In this document: positions 25,198 through 33,889 of the stretch, one piece after another | Numbering within the stretch: position 1 is the stretch's first letter | How the letters are laid out: each line of letters opens with the position of its first letter | Assembly: GCF_000691805.2 (NCBI RefSeq) | Contig: NZ_DF820484.1 | Span: forward strand, 1-64,000 | Direction: 5' to 3' | DNA length: 64,000 nucleotides | DNA from: Weissella oryzae SG25 | GTDB taxonomy: Bacteria; Bacillota; Bacilli; Lactobacillales; Lactobacillaceae | Notes under the pieces: model-generated | Databases searched by the model: none | What the model was told of the DNA's origin: nothing | The model's input: only the letters and a program-made list of their open reading frames with translations | Position numbers and translations under genes: made by a program

Positions 25198-25860
25198 CTA
25201 GCCGACGCCTAGTTGACCAGCATGCCAAGTATAAGCAAAATAGTTTGCAAAACTGGCGCCAATTGGTCGTGTGAGAATATAAGCTAACCAGAAAGTTAAA
25301 ACTTCTGCCTGAGGCAAACGTAGGCGTAGGCCAAGAATAATTACGAACAGACCACTTAATAATACACCTGACCATAAAGTACCTAGTTTTAGAATATGCG
25401 CCATAAAGTCGCCTACGGCTGTACCTAATACAAAGGAACAAAATACAGTTATCCAGTAAAAAAGCTCTTTTGAACGACTCGTAATTTCATGAATTGATAA
25501 ACTATGCTCTTTTTTAAACCATAAATAAAAGGCCAGCACCATTAAGCCACCATAAAGCACTAATTCTAACCGATATGATAGTCCCAGCCCATGACTTGCA
25601 TCAGCTACAAAAGTACCAAAAACGGCTAAACCAACTAGGGTTAACCAATAATTGATGGGGCGATAGCGTTTTTGTCTTAATTGCAAAAAAAGAAACAAAT
25701 CAAATAAGCTCAAACCAATTATCAAGTCTACCAACGGCCCCCAAGTATGATCAAAAAAGTCCGACCAAGATTCACCTAAGCCAGTTGTAATCAACTTAGC
25801 TAGCCAAAATGTTACTGTAATTTCTGGAACTTTATTCAACACATTCGACTGTCCTTGCAT
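25198..25860 (-). CDS. multi-pass membrane protein, C-terminal helix cut off by an in-frame TAG
   Basis: A 220-residue protein with about six hydrophobic helices resembling the uncharacterised COG4705-type family. The NKVPEITVTFWLAKLITTGLGE start (in pieces) and the repeated FWLAYILTRPIGAS motif are the recognisable parts. Reading stops at TAG 25198-25200 in a GLG-type motif. The same frame then continues for 23 codons, encoding one more hydrophobic helix (MSLIWLVLLAPLLSLFI) and ending at TAA 25129-25131. The terminator lies beyond that, so an amber mutation or a natural truncation is likely. Function unknown. Confidence 0.8.
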   Translation of the reverse strand: MQGQSNVLNKVPEITVTFWLAKLITTGLGESWSDFFDHTWGPLVDLIIGLSLFDLFLFLQLRQKRYRPINYWLTLVGLAVFGTFVADASHGLGLSYRLELVLYGGLMVLAFYLWFKKEHSLSIHEITSRSKELFYWITVFCSFVLGTAVGDFMAHILKLGTLWSGVLLSGLFVIILGLRLRLPQAEVLTFWLAYILTRPIGASFANYFAYTWHAGQLGVG

Positions 25861-25889
25861 TGCACCTTATACTTAAACTCTCAATTTAA

Positions 25890-25940
25890 TAAAAAAACAC
25901 CTCTGATAGACAAAATTAATTTAATCCATAGCGGTGTCAC
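25890..25940 (-). terminator. probable terminator of the NADH dehydrogenase gene
   Basis: ACACC...GGTGT stem with an extended, partly mismatched upper part, followed by TTTTTTTATT on the minus strand. Confidence 0.6.
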
Positions 25941-25987
25941 CTTTATTTAATTAAATCAGCAAGAGCTTAAAAGTAGCTCAGTCATGG

Positions 25988-27661
25988 CTACATATCTAAA
26001 TCATTATATTTAGATCGGTGCTCGCCATAACGGCGCTTGCCCCAACGCTTTTCTAAGTAAGGAATCACCCAGAAATCTAGGCCAACTGAGCGACCAGCCC
26101 CATTCATTAAAGCCAAGGAAGCCAATGGCATTAGCAGTGAAGATGCGGCCATTCCATGGCCCACTAAGACCATTATCATGCCTAAGACAAAGCCAAAGAA
26201 GCCAGCTAAGGTCGTAAAGAGGCCCAAGAATAACAACCAACCAGTTAAGGCCGCTAACAAGCCAAAGATACTACCGCCCCAAAGCGACGCAGTTAGAATC
26301 CAGATAATCCCCATTAGCATTCTTAAAGGCAGCGACCAGAGAACATTTCCTCGACGTGATGTCCAACCAAAGAATGGCGTTCTACCATCAGCTGTCCGGA
26401 AAATTTCGTCTAATAGATAGTGGTACATCTTGTAGCCAGAGGTTAAACGCGCATAAAAATAGAGATTGTTAGCGTGCTTAATCATATTACCGGTAAAACC
26501 TGAGACTGCTAGGCCTTTTTTAAAGGGAATCCCCAAGAAGCGTTGCACTTTTCCTAACGCATAATGCGAACCAAGTGAAATCACATATCCTGGATAGGTT
26601 CCTGTAAAATTTTTAACCTGTCCTCGTTCAAGTAAATCATAAACAATGTTTGGCACAGCTGTATCAGCGGCTGCTACGCCCATTTCAATATTCTGTGGAA
26701 TCCAACCAGAAGCAGCATCATCTGCCACAATTGTTTTGGGGTCACGATAAGCGACCGCATCACCAACGACGTAAATCGCATCCTCCCCCTCTGCTTGCAT
26801 GCGTTCATTGACCAAAAAACGCCCTTGTGGACCAGTCTTTAGACCCCAATGTTCGCCTCTTTGATTAACATGCGTTCCACCCGCCCAAATAACGGTCGCA
26901 GTCTTAACTTCGTAGCCACTCTCTAAGACAATGCCCTGCTCCTTAACTTCAGCAATTTTCGCTTCTTTAAATAAAAAGACTCCATGGCGGCGTAAATAAC
27001 TCTCGCCACGCTCAACTAAATTTTCATCAGCTAACATTGATAGAATCGCTGGATTTTGCTCATAGAGATGGATGCTGATTTCGCTTTCCTTGATATTATT
27101 GGTTTGAGCCAAGACTCGTCTTTGCTCAAGCATATCACCTACCAGCTGAACCCCAGTAAAGCCACCACCAATCACCACCAAGCGAAGCTTACGTTCACGT
27201 TCATCATCATCTAAAGCCATCGCACCCTCTTGTACGACACGCTTAATATGCTGTCTCAAATCAACCGCATCTTCAAAAGAGCGCAGTGACTTAGCATACT
27301 CACTCACACCTTTAACGCCATGGTCATCAATACTACTGCCGATTGCGATAACTAGCTTTTCGTATTCAATTGCCCCGATTGAGGTAATTACCTGCTTAGC
27401 CGCTTTGTCCAATGTTTCAACTGAGGCTGTCACAATTTTAACGTTATCCGTATCATGGAATAACATTCCTAAATCGACCTGCACATGGCTCGCCGGTACT
27501 CGGCTGGTTGCAACCTCATGTAGCTGCGCCATATAAGTGAAAAAAGAGTGATTATCAATTAAAACAATTTGATAATCCGTCCGCCGAAAACGATTTGCTA
27601 ATTTTTTAGCGGTAATAACCCCAGCGTAACCAGCGCCTACCACTACAATGTTCTTTGTCAT
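25988..27661 (-). CDS. ndh: type II NADH dehydrogenase with C-terminal membrane domain
   Basis: FAD-dependent, non-proton-pumping NADH:quinone oxidoreductase of 557 residues. The FAD site VVVGAGYAG is at 6-14, the NADH site LVVIGGGFTGVQL at about 161-173, and the second FAD motif AIYVVGDAVA near 295. After a normal NDH-2 body (about 400 residues) comes a hydrophobic tail (about 445-545) with three to four helices and a final NGAGRSVGLDFWVIP that resembles DoxX proteins. Classical NDH-2 enzymes are peripheral; this tail would anchor the enzyme. Single-gene unit. Confidence 0.88.
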   Translation of the reverse strand: MTKNIVVVGAGYAGVITAKKLANRFRRTDYQIVLIDNHSFFTYMAQLHEVATSRVPASHVQVDLGMLFHDTDNVKIVTASVETLDKAAKQVITSIGAIEYEKLVIAIGSSIDDHGVKGVSEYAKSLRSFEDAVDLRQHIKRVVQEGAMALDDDERERKLRLVVIGGGFTGVQLVGDMLEQRRVLAQTNNIKESEISIHLYEQNPAILSMLADENLVERGESYLRRHGVFLFKEAKIAEVKEQGIVLESGYEVKTATVIWAGGTHVNQRGEHWGLKTGPQGRFLVNERMQAEGEDAIYVVGDAVAYRDPKTIVADDAASGWIPQNIEMGVAAADTAVPNIVYDLLERGQVKNFTGTYPGYVISLGSHYALGKVQRFLGIPFKKGLAVSGFTGNMIKHANNLYFYARLTSGYKMYHYLLDEIFRTADGRTPFFGWTSRRGNVLWSLPLRMLMGIIWILTASLWGGSIFGLLAALTGWLLFLGLFTTLAGFFGFVLGMIMVLVGHGMAASSLLMPLASLALMNGAGRSVGLDFWVIPYLEKRWGKRRYGEHRSKYNDLDM

Positions 27662-27762
27662 GCTTGATTTCTCCCGTCCGATGGCTTCTTCACACCGTAA
27701 CCTGTCATCTGTAATTCTAGCCTATCTAAGCTAACTTGTATATAAATTCACCTAGCTCTAGT

Positions 27763-28674
27763 CTAATCATGATGTTCTGTTAAGTATTTATAAGTTGCCG
27801 CCCCGAGGTGATCAATTTCTGAAATCCCCGCATCTTCACTGTCACTGCCGTAGGTGTAGACCGCAATGGTATAGTCCGTCTCACCATCTTTCACATGCCC
27901 AATTGAATTAACAATCCATTGACCATCATCGCCATATTGTAGCCACCCATTTTTTAACTCATAACTGGCATTTCCTGACAAGCCGCTTGAAATCCCCCAA
28001 TTTTGACTATCATTCACATTGCCCATTAATTTTTTAATATAATTTCGCGATGTACTTGGTAAAACATCACCATTATAAAAAATTTCATTCAATAGTTTAA
28101 CTTGATCAGCTGCTGTAGTCTGTGTCAAACCCCAGGCATCATCATGTGTATGTGTATCATTCATGCCCATTGTTGACCAAAAATCGTCTAAGGAACTTAA
28201 ACCTTCTTCATCAACCAAATCACTAGTTGAATCATTGTCACTGTTCTCAATCATATTAGTTGCTAGTGCATCTTGGTCATCAGTTAACTGTTCATTGTTA
28301 TTATTTTCTTGGTATAGCAGATTAGCTAAGACGGATACCTTGACGGTAGAAGCCATATAATAATTATCTTCCTTGCCAACATGATAGGTAAACAAGCCAT
28401 TTGTACGATGATCATAGACCGCAATTGAAACATCCGGCGCTGCATCTTGCTTCTTTAAAGTTTGTTGCCAGACCTTGTCTAAATTACTTGTTTCAACGTT
28501 AGCACCAATCACATCCAATTTACTCAAGGTATCATTTTTCACAACCTGATTTACTGAATGGAGAGTGACCACCGCAAATATAATTGCCAACATGACCAAG
28601 CCAAAAACAATTGAGGTGCGCCAACGACGACGCTGCTTCCTCTTCTTTTTATTATTCCGCAGCCTTGATTCCAT
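27763..28674 (-). CDS. membrane-anchored beta-lactamase-fold serine hydrolase
   Basis: A 303-residue protein with a Lys/Arg-rich cytosolic start (9-19), one transmembrane anchor (about 21-40) and an extracellular class A beta-lactamase-like domain. Catalytic motifs are visible: STVK (109-112) as SxxK, SDN (145-147), and KNG (241-243) in place of KTG. It may be a cell-wall-related peptidase or esterase; nothing shows antibiotic hydrolysis. Stands alone between ndh and rplL. Confidence 0.8.
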   Translation of the reverse strand: MESRLRNNKKKRKQRRRWRTSIVFGLVMLAIIFAVVTLHSVNQVVKNDTLSKLDVIGANVETSNLDKVWQQTLKKQDAAPDVSIAVYDHRTNGLFTYHVGKEDNYYMASTVKVSVLANLLYQENNNNEQLTDDQDALATNMIENSDNDSTSDLVDEEGLSSLDDFWSTMGMNDTHTHDDAWGLTQTTAADQVKLLNEIFYNGDVLPSTSRNYIKKLMGNVNDSQNWGISSGLSGNASYELKNGWLQYGDDGQWIVNSIGHVKDGETDYTIAVYTYGSDSEDAGISEIDHLGAATYKYLTEHHD

Positions 28675-28795
28675 CTACTCGCCCACCAATCCAGTTTTAA
28701 TTTGATAAAACAATATATTATAAGATGACACTCGTATATTTAGGGAAGCTTAACTTCCTTATTTTAAACAAAATTAAATACAAAAATAATATGTA

Positions 28796-28832
28796 TAAAA
28801 AGAGGGCTCACAGATGTGAACCCTCTTTTTAA
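28796..28832 (-). terminator. terminator of the rplJ-rplL operon
   Basis: AAAAAGAGGG(C/T)TCACA stem with a short loop and TTTTTATA on the minus strand, 43 bp after rplL. Confidence 0.9.
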
Positions 28833-28874
28833 AAATATCACTCGTAAGCAACATTTTTTTATTAAATAACTGAA

Positions 28875-29237
28875 TTACTTTACAGTTACAGAAGCACCAG
28901 CAGCTTCCAACTTTTCCTTCAATTCGTTAGCTTCGTCTTCTGAAAGACCTTCCTTAACGATTGATGGTGCGTTGTCAACTAGGTCCTTAGCTTCCTTCAA
29001 GCCCAAACCAGTTGCTTCGCGAACTGCCTTGATAGCTTGAACCTTAGCTGAACCAGCTGAAGTCAACTCAACGTCAAATTCAGTCTTAGCAGCTTCGGCA
29101 CCAGCAGCACCAGCAGCGGCTACAGGAGCAGCAGCTGAAACACCAAATTCTTCTTCGATAGCTGAAACCAAGTCAGCCAAGTCCATGATCGTTGCTTCCT
29201 TCAATGAAGCGATGATTGAATCCTTATCAAAAGCCAT
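28875..29237 (-). CDS. rplL: 50S ribosomal protein L7/L12
   Basis: Stalk protein that recruits translation GTPases, 120 residues. An N-terminal dimer domain (1-33) and an Ala-rich hinge (34-52) precede the C-terminal domain with [20 protein letters not shown]. It is present in several copies per ribosome via L10. Follows rplJ by 85 bp, which includes a TTAAGCGATATCCGG-type spacer. Closed by a terminator. Confidence 0.97.
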   Translation of the reverse strand: MAFDKDSIIASLKEATIMDLADLVSAIEEEFGVSAAAPVAAAGAAGAEAAKTEFDVELTSAGSAKVQAIKAVREATGLGLKEAKDLVDNAPSIVKEGLSEDEANELKEKLEAAGASVTVK

Positions 29238-29322
29238 GATAATTAATCTCCTCTATGATATTTGCCCGCAGGCGTTTTTTAGTAGTATGGGAACATTCCC
29301 GGATATCGCTTAAGCTACTCGC

Positions 29323-29817
29323 TTAGGCTTCCTTTGCATCTGATACAGCCTTAACTGCATAGGCAAAGTTGCGGACAGGTGCTTGCAATGTTGATAGCAA
29401 CATTGACAACAAACCATCCTTGTCTGGCAAAGTTGCATAACGGTTGATTTCATCAATCGTAGCAATTTCACCATCGACAACGCCACCCTTGATTTCCAAG
29501 GCTTCAACGGCGTCAGCGTGCTTCTTCAAGATACGTGAAGGGGCAATTGGATCCTCTAATGAGAATGCAACGGCTGAAGGTCCAACGAACAAATCGTTCA
29601 AATCGGCAACATCAGCAGCTTCCGCAGCGCGTGTCAAGATTTTGTTCTTGATAACCTTTAGCTCAACGCCTTCGGCACGCAAATCAGCACGCAAACTTGT
29701 AGCTTCCTCAACAGTCAAACCACGCAAGTCAACGACGATTGATGATGCTGAGTCCTTAAACTTAGCAGCAACTTCTTCAACTTTTTGTGCCTTCACAGCA
29801 ATAGATGCTTCACTCAT
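29323..29817 (-). CDS. rplJ: 50S ribosomal protein L10
   Basis: Stalk base protein, 164 residues, with the family features [23 protein letters not shown] near the N-terminus (in pieces) and [11 protein letters not shown] (54-64). The C-terminal helix binds L7/L12 dimers. It is the first gene of the rplJ-rplL operon, and its own complex with L7/L12 would bind the leader just upstream to limit synthesis. Confidence 0.97.
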   Translation of the reverse strand: MSEASIAVKAQKVEEVAAKFKDSASSIVVDLRGLTVEEATSLRADLRAEGVELKVIKNKILTRAAEAADVADLNDLFVGPSAVAFSLEDPIAPSRILKKHADAVEALEIKGGVVDGEIATIDEINRYATLPDKDGLLSMLLSTLQAPVRNFAYAVKAVSDAKEA

Positions 29818-29849
29818 GGTAATGTTCCTCCTGTTTAGATTTTTGATTC

Positions 29850-29978
29850 AAACCTAAAGACCCCCAGTACATAACTGCACCGGGGATCAAAAGCCACTTT
29901 TCAGTGTTTGAACTTCCTCGGCGGGGTATTAAGGCAAAGCCACCTGCGTCTTAGGTAGAATCGAGATATTACTCAACA
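29850..29978 (-). promoter_or_regulatory. L10-type ribosomal protein leader
   Basis: The stretch upstream of rplJ folds with CTAAGACGCAGGTGG at its 5' side and CTGGGGGTCTTTAG at its 3' side, with a central GAGGAAGTTCAAACACTG region. This layout matches the L10 leader found before rplJL in Firmicutes. Confidence 0.75.
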
Positions 29979-30007
29979 ACTCTACCAACTAAAAGAGAAA
30001 GTGTCAA
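29979..30007 (-). promoter_or_regulatory. promoter of rplJ-rplL
   Basis: TTGACA (30002-30007), 17-bp spacer, TAGAGT (29979-29984) on the minus strand, directly before the L10 leader. Confidence 0.7.
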
Positions 30008-30040
30008 GTTCATTTAAAATATAAGTCTCTGATTTCGAGA

Positions 30041-30733
30041 TTACAATGAAGTAACGTCGATGTTCAAAGCAGGACCAAATGTTGAAGCAATTGAAACGTG
30101 CTGTACATAAGTTCCCTTAACGGCTGCTGGGCGAGCCTTCAAAACGATGTCAGACAAAGCCTTGATGTTTCCAGCCAACTTGTCAGCATCAAATGAAACC
30201 TTACCAACTGGTACAGCAACATTTCCGTCACGGTCTGTACGGTAAGTAACCTTACCTGACTTAGCGTCATTAACAGCCTTAGCAACGTCCATAGTAACAG
30301 TTCCAGTCTTAGGGTTTGGCATCAATCCCTTAGGTCCCAATGTACGACCGATACGACCAACTTGTGCCATCATATCTGGTGTAGCAATGGCAACATCAAA
30401 ATCAAGCCATCCGTCAGCAATCCGTGAAACCAAATCAGCAGCACCAACAACGTCAGCACCAGCTTCTTCAGCTTCCTTAGCCTTATCACCTTGAGCGAAG
30501 ACCACAACAGTTTGATCCTTACCAGTTCCGTTAGGCAAAACAACGGCCCCACGTAATTGTTGATCAGCTTGACGTGTGTCAACATTCAAGTTAAATGCGA
30601 TTTCAACAGTTGCATCAAACTTAGCAAAGTCGATGTCTTTTACTAATTGTGCAGCTTCGGCAACAGTGTACAACTTGTCACTGTCAACCTTTTCAGCAGC
30701 TGCCAAATACTTTTTACCATACTTCTTAGCCAT
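30041..30733 (-). CDS. rplA: 50S ribosomal protein L1
   Basis: L1-stalk protein, 230 residues from the ATG at 30733. That ATG has AAGGAGG upstream; a longer in-frame reading to 30754 lacks one. The sequence starts MAKKYGKKY and includes [18 protein letters not shown], the conserved rRNA-binding loop. It can repress its own operon by binding mRNA. Separated from rplK by a 144-bp region containing a GGGAGG motif. Confidence 0.97.
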   Translation of the reverse strand: MAKKYGKKYLAAAEKVDSDKLYTVAEAAQLVKDIDFAKFDATVEIAFNLNVDTRQADQQLRGAVVLPNGTGKDQTVVVFAQGDKAKEAEEAGADVVGAADLVSRIADGWLDFDVAIATPDMMAQVGRIGRTLGPKGLMPNPKTGTVTMDVAKAVNDAKSGKVTYRTDRDGNVAVPVGKVSFDADKLAGNIKALSDIVLKARPAAVKGTYVQHVSIASTFGPALNIDVTSL

Positions 30734-30877
30734 GGTAGCTATTCCTCCTTGCAAATGCGGTCAAACGGTCTCCGACCTCCCGCTTGATCATGCTTAGTTT
30801 CCTACGCGATCCGTGCTTACACAGTTCTAGGCGTGTCTTTTGTTAAAAAGTTAAGCCAATCTGGCCCAAGCTTTTAA
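30734..30877 (-). promoter_or_regulatory. rplK-rplA intergenic leader
   Basis: 144 bp with AAGCGGGAGGTCGGAGACC about 35 bp before rplA. GGGAGG recurs in the rplK and rpsJ leaders. It could be a protein-binding leader, for example for L1, but no consensus can be checked here. Confidence 0.4.
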
Positions 30878-31303
30878 TTAACCTTCAACAACAAATCCCA
30901 TTGAACGTGCAGTACCTTCGATCATGCGAACAGCTGCATCTACATCAGCTGCGTTTAGATCTTGCATCTTAGTCTCAGCGATTTCGCGAACTTGCGCAGC
31001 AGAAACCGTTGCTACCTTCTTGGTGTTAGGTTCTCCAGAACCCTTCTCCACACCAGCAGCCTTCTTCAAAAGAACAGCTGCAGGTGGTGTCTTTGTAACG
31101 AAGTCGAATGAACGATCTTCATAAACAGTGATTACAACTGGAATCAACAAACCACCTTGATCAGCAGTCCGTGCGTTAAATTCCTTTGCGAATCCCATGA
31201 TGTTAACACCAGCTTGTCCCAAGGCAGGACCAACTGGAGGTGCAGGAGTAGCCTTACCGGCTGGAATCTGCAACTTAACAATACTTGAAACCTTCTTAGC
31301 CAC
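30878..31303 (-). CDS. rplK: 50S ribosomal protein L11
   Basis: GTPase-centre protein, 141 residues. Starts at GTG 31303 ([13 protein letters not shown]), with AAGGAGG 8 nt upstream; the apparent N-terminal extension to 31381 is leader RNA. The [20 protein letters not shown] segment is the antibiotic-binding N-domain, and [14 protein letters not shown] the linker. First gene of rplK-rplA. Confidence 0.97.
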   Translation of the reverse strand: MAKKVSSIVKLQIPAGKATPAPPVGPALGQAGVNIMGFAKEFNARTADQGGLLIPVVITVYEDRSFDFVTKTPPAAVLLKKAAGVEKGSGEPNTKKVATVSAAQVREIAETKMQDLNAADVDAAVRMIEGTARSMGFVVEG

Positions 31304-31390
31304 GATTGTTTCCTCCTTCGTGCTTGTGGTACTTAATGGCGAGTTTCGATTTCCGCCTCCCACATACGTGTGTCGCCACACATACCTGAA
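31304..31390 (-). promoter_or_regulatory. rplK leader with hairpin and GGGAGG motif
   Basis: After the start site the RNA has GTGTG-GCGA-CACAC, then ATGTGGGAGGCGG. The same order (GTGTG hairpin, GATGTGGGAGG) is present in the rpsJ leader. Confidence 0.55.
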
Positions 31391-31391
31391 T

Positions 31392-31420
31392 ATAATACTA
31401 AATCACTAGCCTTATTGCAA
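31392..31420 (-). promoter_or_regulatory. promoter of rplK-rplA
   Basis: TTGCAA (31415-31420), 17-bp spacer, TATTAT (31392-31397) on the minus strand, followed by TTCAGGTA. Very like the rpsJ promoter. Confidence 0.8.
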
Positions 31421-31436
31421 GTGTTTTGGGGGGATT

Positions 31437-31480
31437 AAAAAAATAAGTACGCTAAACCAGCTTGATTTAACGTACTTACT
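31437..31480 (-). terminator. terminator after nusG
   Basis: AAGTACGTTAAA/TTTAGCGTACTT stem with a 9-nt loop and ATTTTTTT on the minus strand. Confidence 0.9.
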
Positions 31481-31548
31481 TCATCTATTACCTAACCAAG
31501 TCAAAAAAGCGGTGACTCTTTTTAATCTACTATATGAAATCAAGCTAA

Positions 31549-32100
31549 TTAAACAATTGGCTCAACGTCATTAAAGGAAATTTCAGTTGGTGTCTCACGA
31601 CCCATGAAGTCAACCAAAACTGTAACTTCTTGCTTATCGTTATCAATGGCTGTGATCTGGCCTTGGAAACCATCAAATGAACCGGCGATTACCTTAACGG
31701 TCTCACCAATCTCTGCATCAAGTTCAACAACCTTACGCTCTACCATACCCATTCGGTGCAACAAAGCTTCAGCCTCTTCAGGCAAAAGTGGCGTTGGCTT
31801 TGAGCCTCCTCCGTGTGAACCCACGAAACCAGTTACGCCAGGCGTATTACGTACAACATACCAAGCTTCATCGGTCATTGTCATCTCGACTAATGCGTAT
31901 CCTGGATAATCGTTTTCTTTAACAACCTTCATCTCACCATTCTGCTCAACAGTTACTTCTTGCTCTGGTACGATTACGCGGTAAATGAAATCTTTCATTC
32001 CCATTGTCTCAATACGTGACTCAAGATTTGCCTTAACCTTATTTTCATAACCAGCGTATGTATGTAATACATACCACTGTTTGTCAATTGACTCAACCAT
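31549..32100 (-). CDS. nusG: transcription termination/antitermination protein NusG
   Basis: RNA-polymerase-binding factor of 183 residues. The NGN domain starts QWYVLHTYAGYENKVK (in pieces), with PGYALVEM in the middle and NTPGVTGFVG near 93-102. A C-terminal KOW domain contains GETVKVIAGSFDGFQGQI. It links transcription with translation and Rho, and affects pausing. Sits after rpmG-secE, separated from secE by a hairpin that may attenuate transcription. Confidence 0.97.
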   Translation of the reverse strand: MVESIDKQWYVLHTYAGYENKVKANLESRIETMGMKDFIYRVIVPEQEVTVEQNGEMKVVKENDYPGYALVEMTMTDEAWYVVRNTPGVTGFVGSHGGGSKPTPLLPEEAEALLHRMGMVERKVVELDAEIGETVKVIAGSFDGFQGQITAIDNDKQEVTVLVDFMGRETPTEISFNDVEPIV

Positions 32101-32137
32101 GTTTTCCTCCAGAAAATAAATCCTAAATTGTTCAAAC

Positions 32138-32165
32138 TAAAAAACCACCTCAAAAAGAGGGGGCT
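32138..32165 (-). terminator. terminator-like hairpin between secE and nusG
   Basis: CCCCCTC, T-rich loop, GAGGTGG followed by TTTTTTAG on the minus strand. It could partly terminate secE transcripts or have a nusG promoter after it. Confidence 0.6.
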
Positions 32166-32203
32166 TTTCAAAATCGTCTTTATAACGATATTATAAGCTA
32201 TTT

Positions 32204-32377
32204 TTAGTGTGTCGACAAGAAAGTAATTCCCTGCTGGAAAACCCAGTCAGCCAAGCCAAATGTAATGGCGAAAAAAGCTGAGGTCAACAAAACAATCCAA
32301 GTATAACGAACATTTTCGCTAAATGTTGGCCAGGTCACCTTTCTCATTTCTTCAAATACACTTGCAATAAATCGCAT
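32204..32377 (-). CDS. secE: preprotein translocase subunit SecE
   Basis: Essential single-span component of the SecYEG channel, 57 residues. The amphipathic EEMRKVTWPTFSENVRYT (9-26) with the conserved KVTWP is followed by one membrane helix (about 27-47). Length and the rpmG-secE-nusG order match other Firmicutes. Lies 25 bp after rpmG. Confidence 0.95.
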   Translation of the reverse strand: MRFIASVFEEMRKVTWPTFSENVRYTWIVLLTSAFFAITFGLADWVFQQGITFLSTH

Positions 32378-32402
32378 CACTATTCTCCCCTACTGAGCAT
32401 GC

Positions 32403-32552
32403 CTACATCGTTTCTTTATGTAACGTGTGCTGACCACAGAACTTACAAAACTTTTTTACTTCTAATCGTTCAACACGAGTAGGCTTTTTAGCAACCATGT
32501 AATTTCTTGAACCGCAAACGCTGCATGCTAACGCAACCTTTTTAACTGCCAT
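32403..32552 (-). CDS. rpmG: 50S ribosomal protein L33
   Basis: Large-subunit E-site protein of 49 residues with two CxxC pairs, CSVC (10-13) and CKFC (36-39), so this is the zinc-binding form. It ends with the typical HTLHKETM. Start ATG at 32552 has GAAAGAGCGG upstream. Precedes secE in the standard order. Confidence 0.95.
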   Translation of the reverse strand: MAVKKVALACSVCGSRNYMVAKKPTRVERLEVKKFCKFCGQHTLHKETM

Positions 32553-32646
32553 TAGACATACCGCTCTTTCTTTTTCTTAAAAATCTAATTTTCTTAAGTG
32601 TAGCATGGCTATTTAGCAAAGTACAACTTTAAATGCCTAAAATCAT

Positions 32647-33198
32647 TTAAAGTAACTTTTGATTATTTTGCAGGTTTTCTTTTAAATCACGCCAAGTATT
32701 TTGAATGGTCGCCCGGCATAAGCCAAGCTGGCTGGCAATCTCTTTATTTGAATACCCTTGTAATTTTAAACGCATAATCTCCTGCTCACGTTTTGCCATC
32801 TTATTGATTAAGTCCATTAAATATGTCTTGGCTTCAAGCCGTTTAGTTACATTTACCCTTGGCCCTTGATAATCAATCACTTCAGTAAAATCTTCAAATA
32901 ACTCATGCTCTTGCTGATTACGTTTTGGAAATTCTCGGCCAAAATAAGCCATCACTTTATTGACACAAGCCTTTTTAAAATATCCAGAAAAATAACGAAT
33001 CTCTCTACCTGCCAAGTGTCGAATACAAAATAACATAATAATCCGACATTCTTGCAACCACTCATCATTATTCAATCGGTAGCTTAACTTACGATAGCAC
33101 TGCCAGATGATACCGTAATGAGCTAAGAGTAGTCGTTCAAATGCTGGCTCATCCCCGGCTTGAGCCAAGGCAATATCTTCTGCTGTATAAGTCTTCAT
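32647..33198 (-). CDS. sigma factor of the SigH/ComX type
   Basis: Alternative sigma factor of 183 residues from ATG 33198, which has GGAGG 8 nt upstream; the in-frame reading to 33258 is not needed. The region-2 segment runs ERLLLAHYGIIWQCYRKL and WLQECRIIMLFCIRHL (pieces), and region 4 is EQEIMRLKLQGYSNKEIASQLG (pieces), a helix-turn-helix. Position beside rpmG-secE-nusG is that of sigH/comX in lactobacilli, where it can switch on late competence genes. Competence in this organism is not shown. Confidence 0.8.
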   Translation of the reverse strand: MKTYTAEDIALAQAGDEPAFERLLLAHYGIIWQCYRKLSYRLNNDEWLQECRIIMLFCIRHLAGREIRYFSGYFKKACVNKVMAYFGREFPKRNQQEHELFEDFTEVIDYQGPRVNVTKRLEAKTYLMDLINKMAKREQEIMRLKLQGYSNKEIASQLGLCRATIQNTWRDLKENLQNNQKLL

Positions 33199-33344
33199 CC
33201 CACATACCTCCACGAACTTAGTATGCCGTTTAATGATATATATGGGGGAACCATGCAAAAAAACGGGTAAAAGTCATCTTAGCCGTTTACTTAACTGCCT
33301 AGTTAATAGGTCTACTTAAGTCTCATCTATAGTAACTTTAATTT

Positions 33345-33782
33345 TCACCACTCATCAACTAAAGTAAACGTTACATTTTCACTTGAACCTAATAGTTTTG
33401 CAACTGGACAACGACTTTCGGCCAATTCAAACATTGCTTGTGCTTTTTCTGCTCCAATTATATCAGTCGGAATATAGGCAGTTACATCAATAAAAAACTG
33501 TAACCCCCGTGTATCTGGTGCTTGATACACATCAGCCCGAGCCTTACTACGATGTTCATAACCATTACGTTTTTCAATTGCCTCTAAAGTTGCATTAAAA
33601 CAAGTTACCAAAGCTAAACCAATTAATTGTTCTGGATTAGAGCCAGTTTCATCGGCTTGCGGACTTGCTACCGCCACTTTTAACCCATTGCGTCCATCAA
33701 TATACGATTGACCAAATAAACCATCCTCATTAACTGCAACTGTATGATAGGTTGCCTCTGGTCGAGCAATTTTATTATCCAT
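33345..33782 (-). CDS. OsmC/Ohr family peroxide-reducing protein
   Basis: A 145-residue OsmC-fold protein with the two redox cysteines at Cys61 (ALVTCFNATL) and Cys125 (ESRCPVAKLL). The length and SNPEQLIGLAL (48-58) are typical of the Ohr/OsmC group, which detoxifies organic hydroperoxides using lipoyl or thiol reductants. Whether it is Ohr or OsmC proper cannot be decided. Inserted between sigH-like and rlmB; no terminator is seen directly after it. Confidence 0.88.
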   Translation of the reverse strand: MDNKIARPEATYHTVAVNEDGLFGQSYIDGRNGLKVAVASPQADETGSNPEQLIGLALVTCFNATLEAIEKRNGYEHRSKARADVYQAPDTRGLQFFIDVTAYIPTDIIGAEKAQAMFELAESRCPVAKLLGSSENVTFTLVDEW

Positions 33783-33857
33783 TGCGTTTCTCCTTGTTAT
33801 CAGCTCAATTACCCTTCTATAATAAGCTAAATTCCCAACTTCGTAAACGCTTACAAA

Positions 33858-33882
33858 TAAAAAACACCGTTAATCCGGTGTT
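33858..33882 (-). terminator. terminator after rlmB
   Basis: ACACCG-6 nt-CGGTGT stem followed by TTTTTTATT on the minus strand. Confidence 0.85.
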
Positions 33883-33889
33883 CTCCATT

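Noticed and set aside
25157-25441. 94-residue open frame in another frame of the membrane protein gene
   Set aside because: Shadow frame; the real tail continues in the original frame after the TAG.
31304-31381. N-terminal extension of L11
   Set aside because: Leader RNA after the promoter; the GTG at 31303 with AAGGAGG gives the normal 141 residues.
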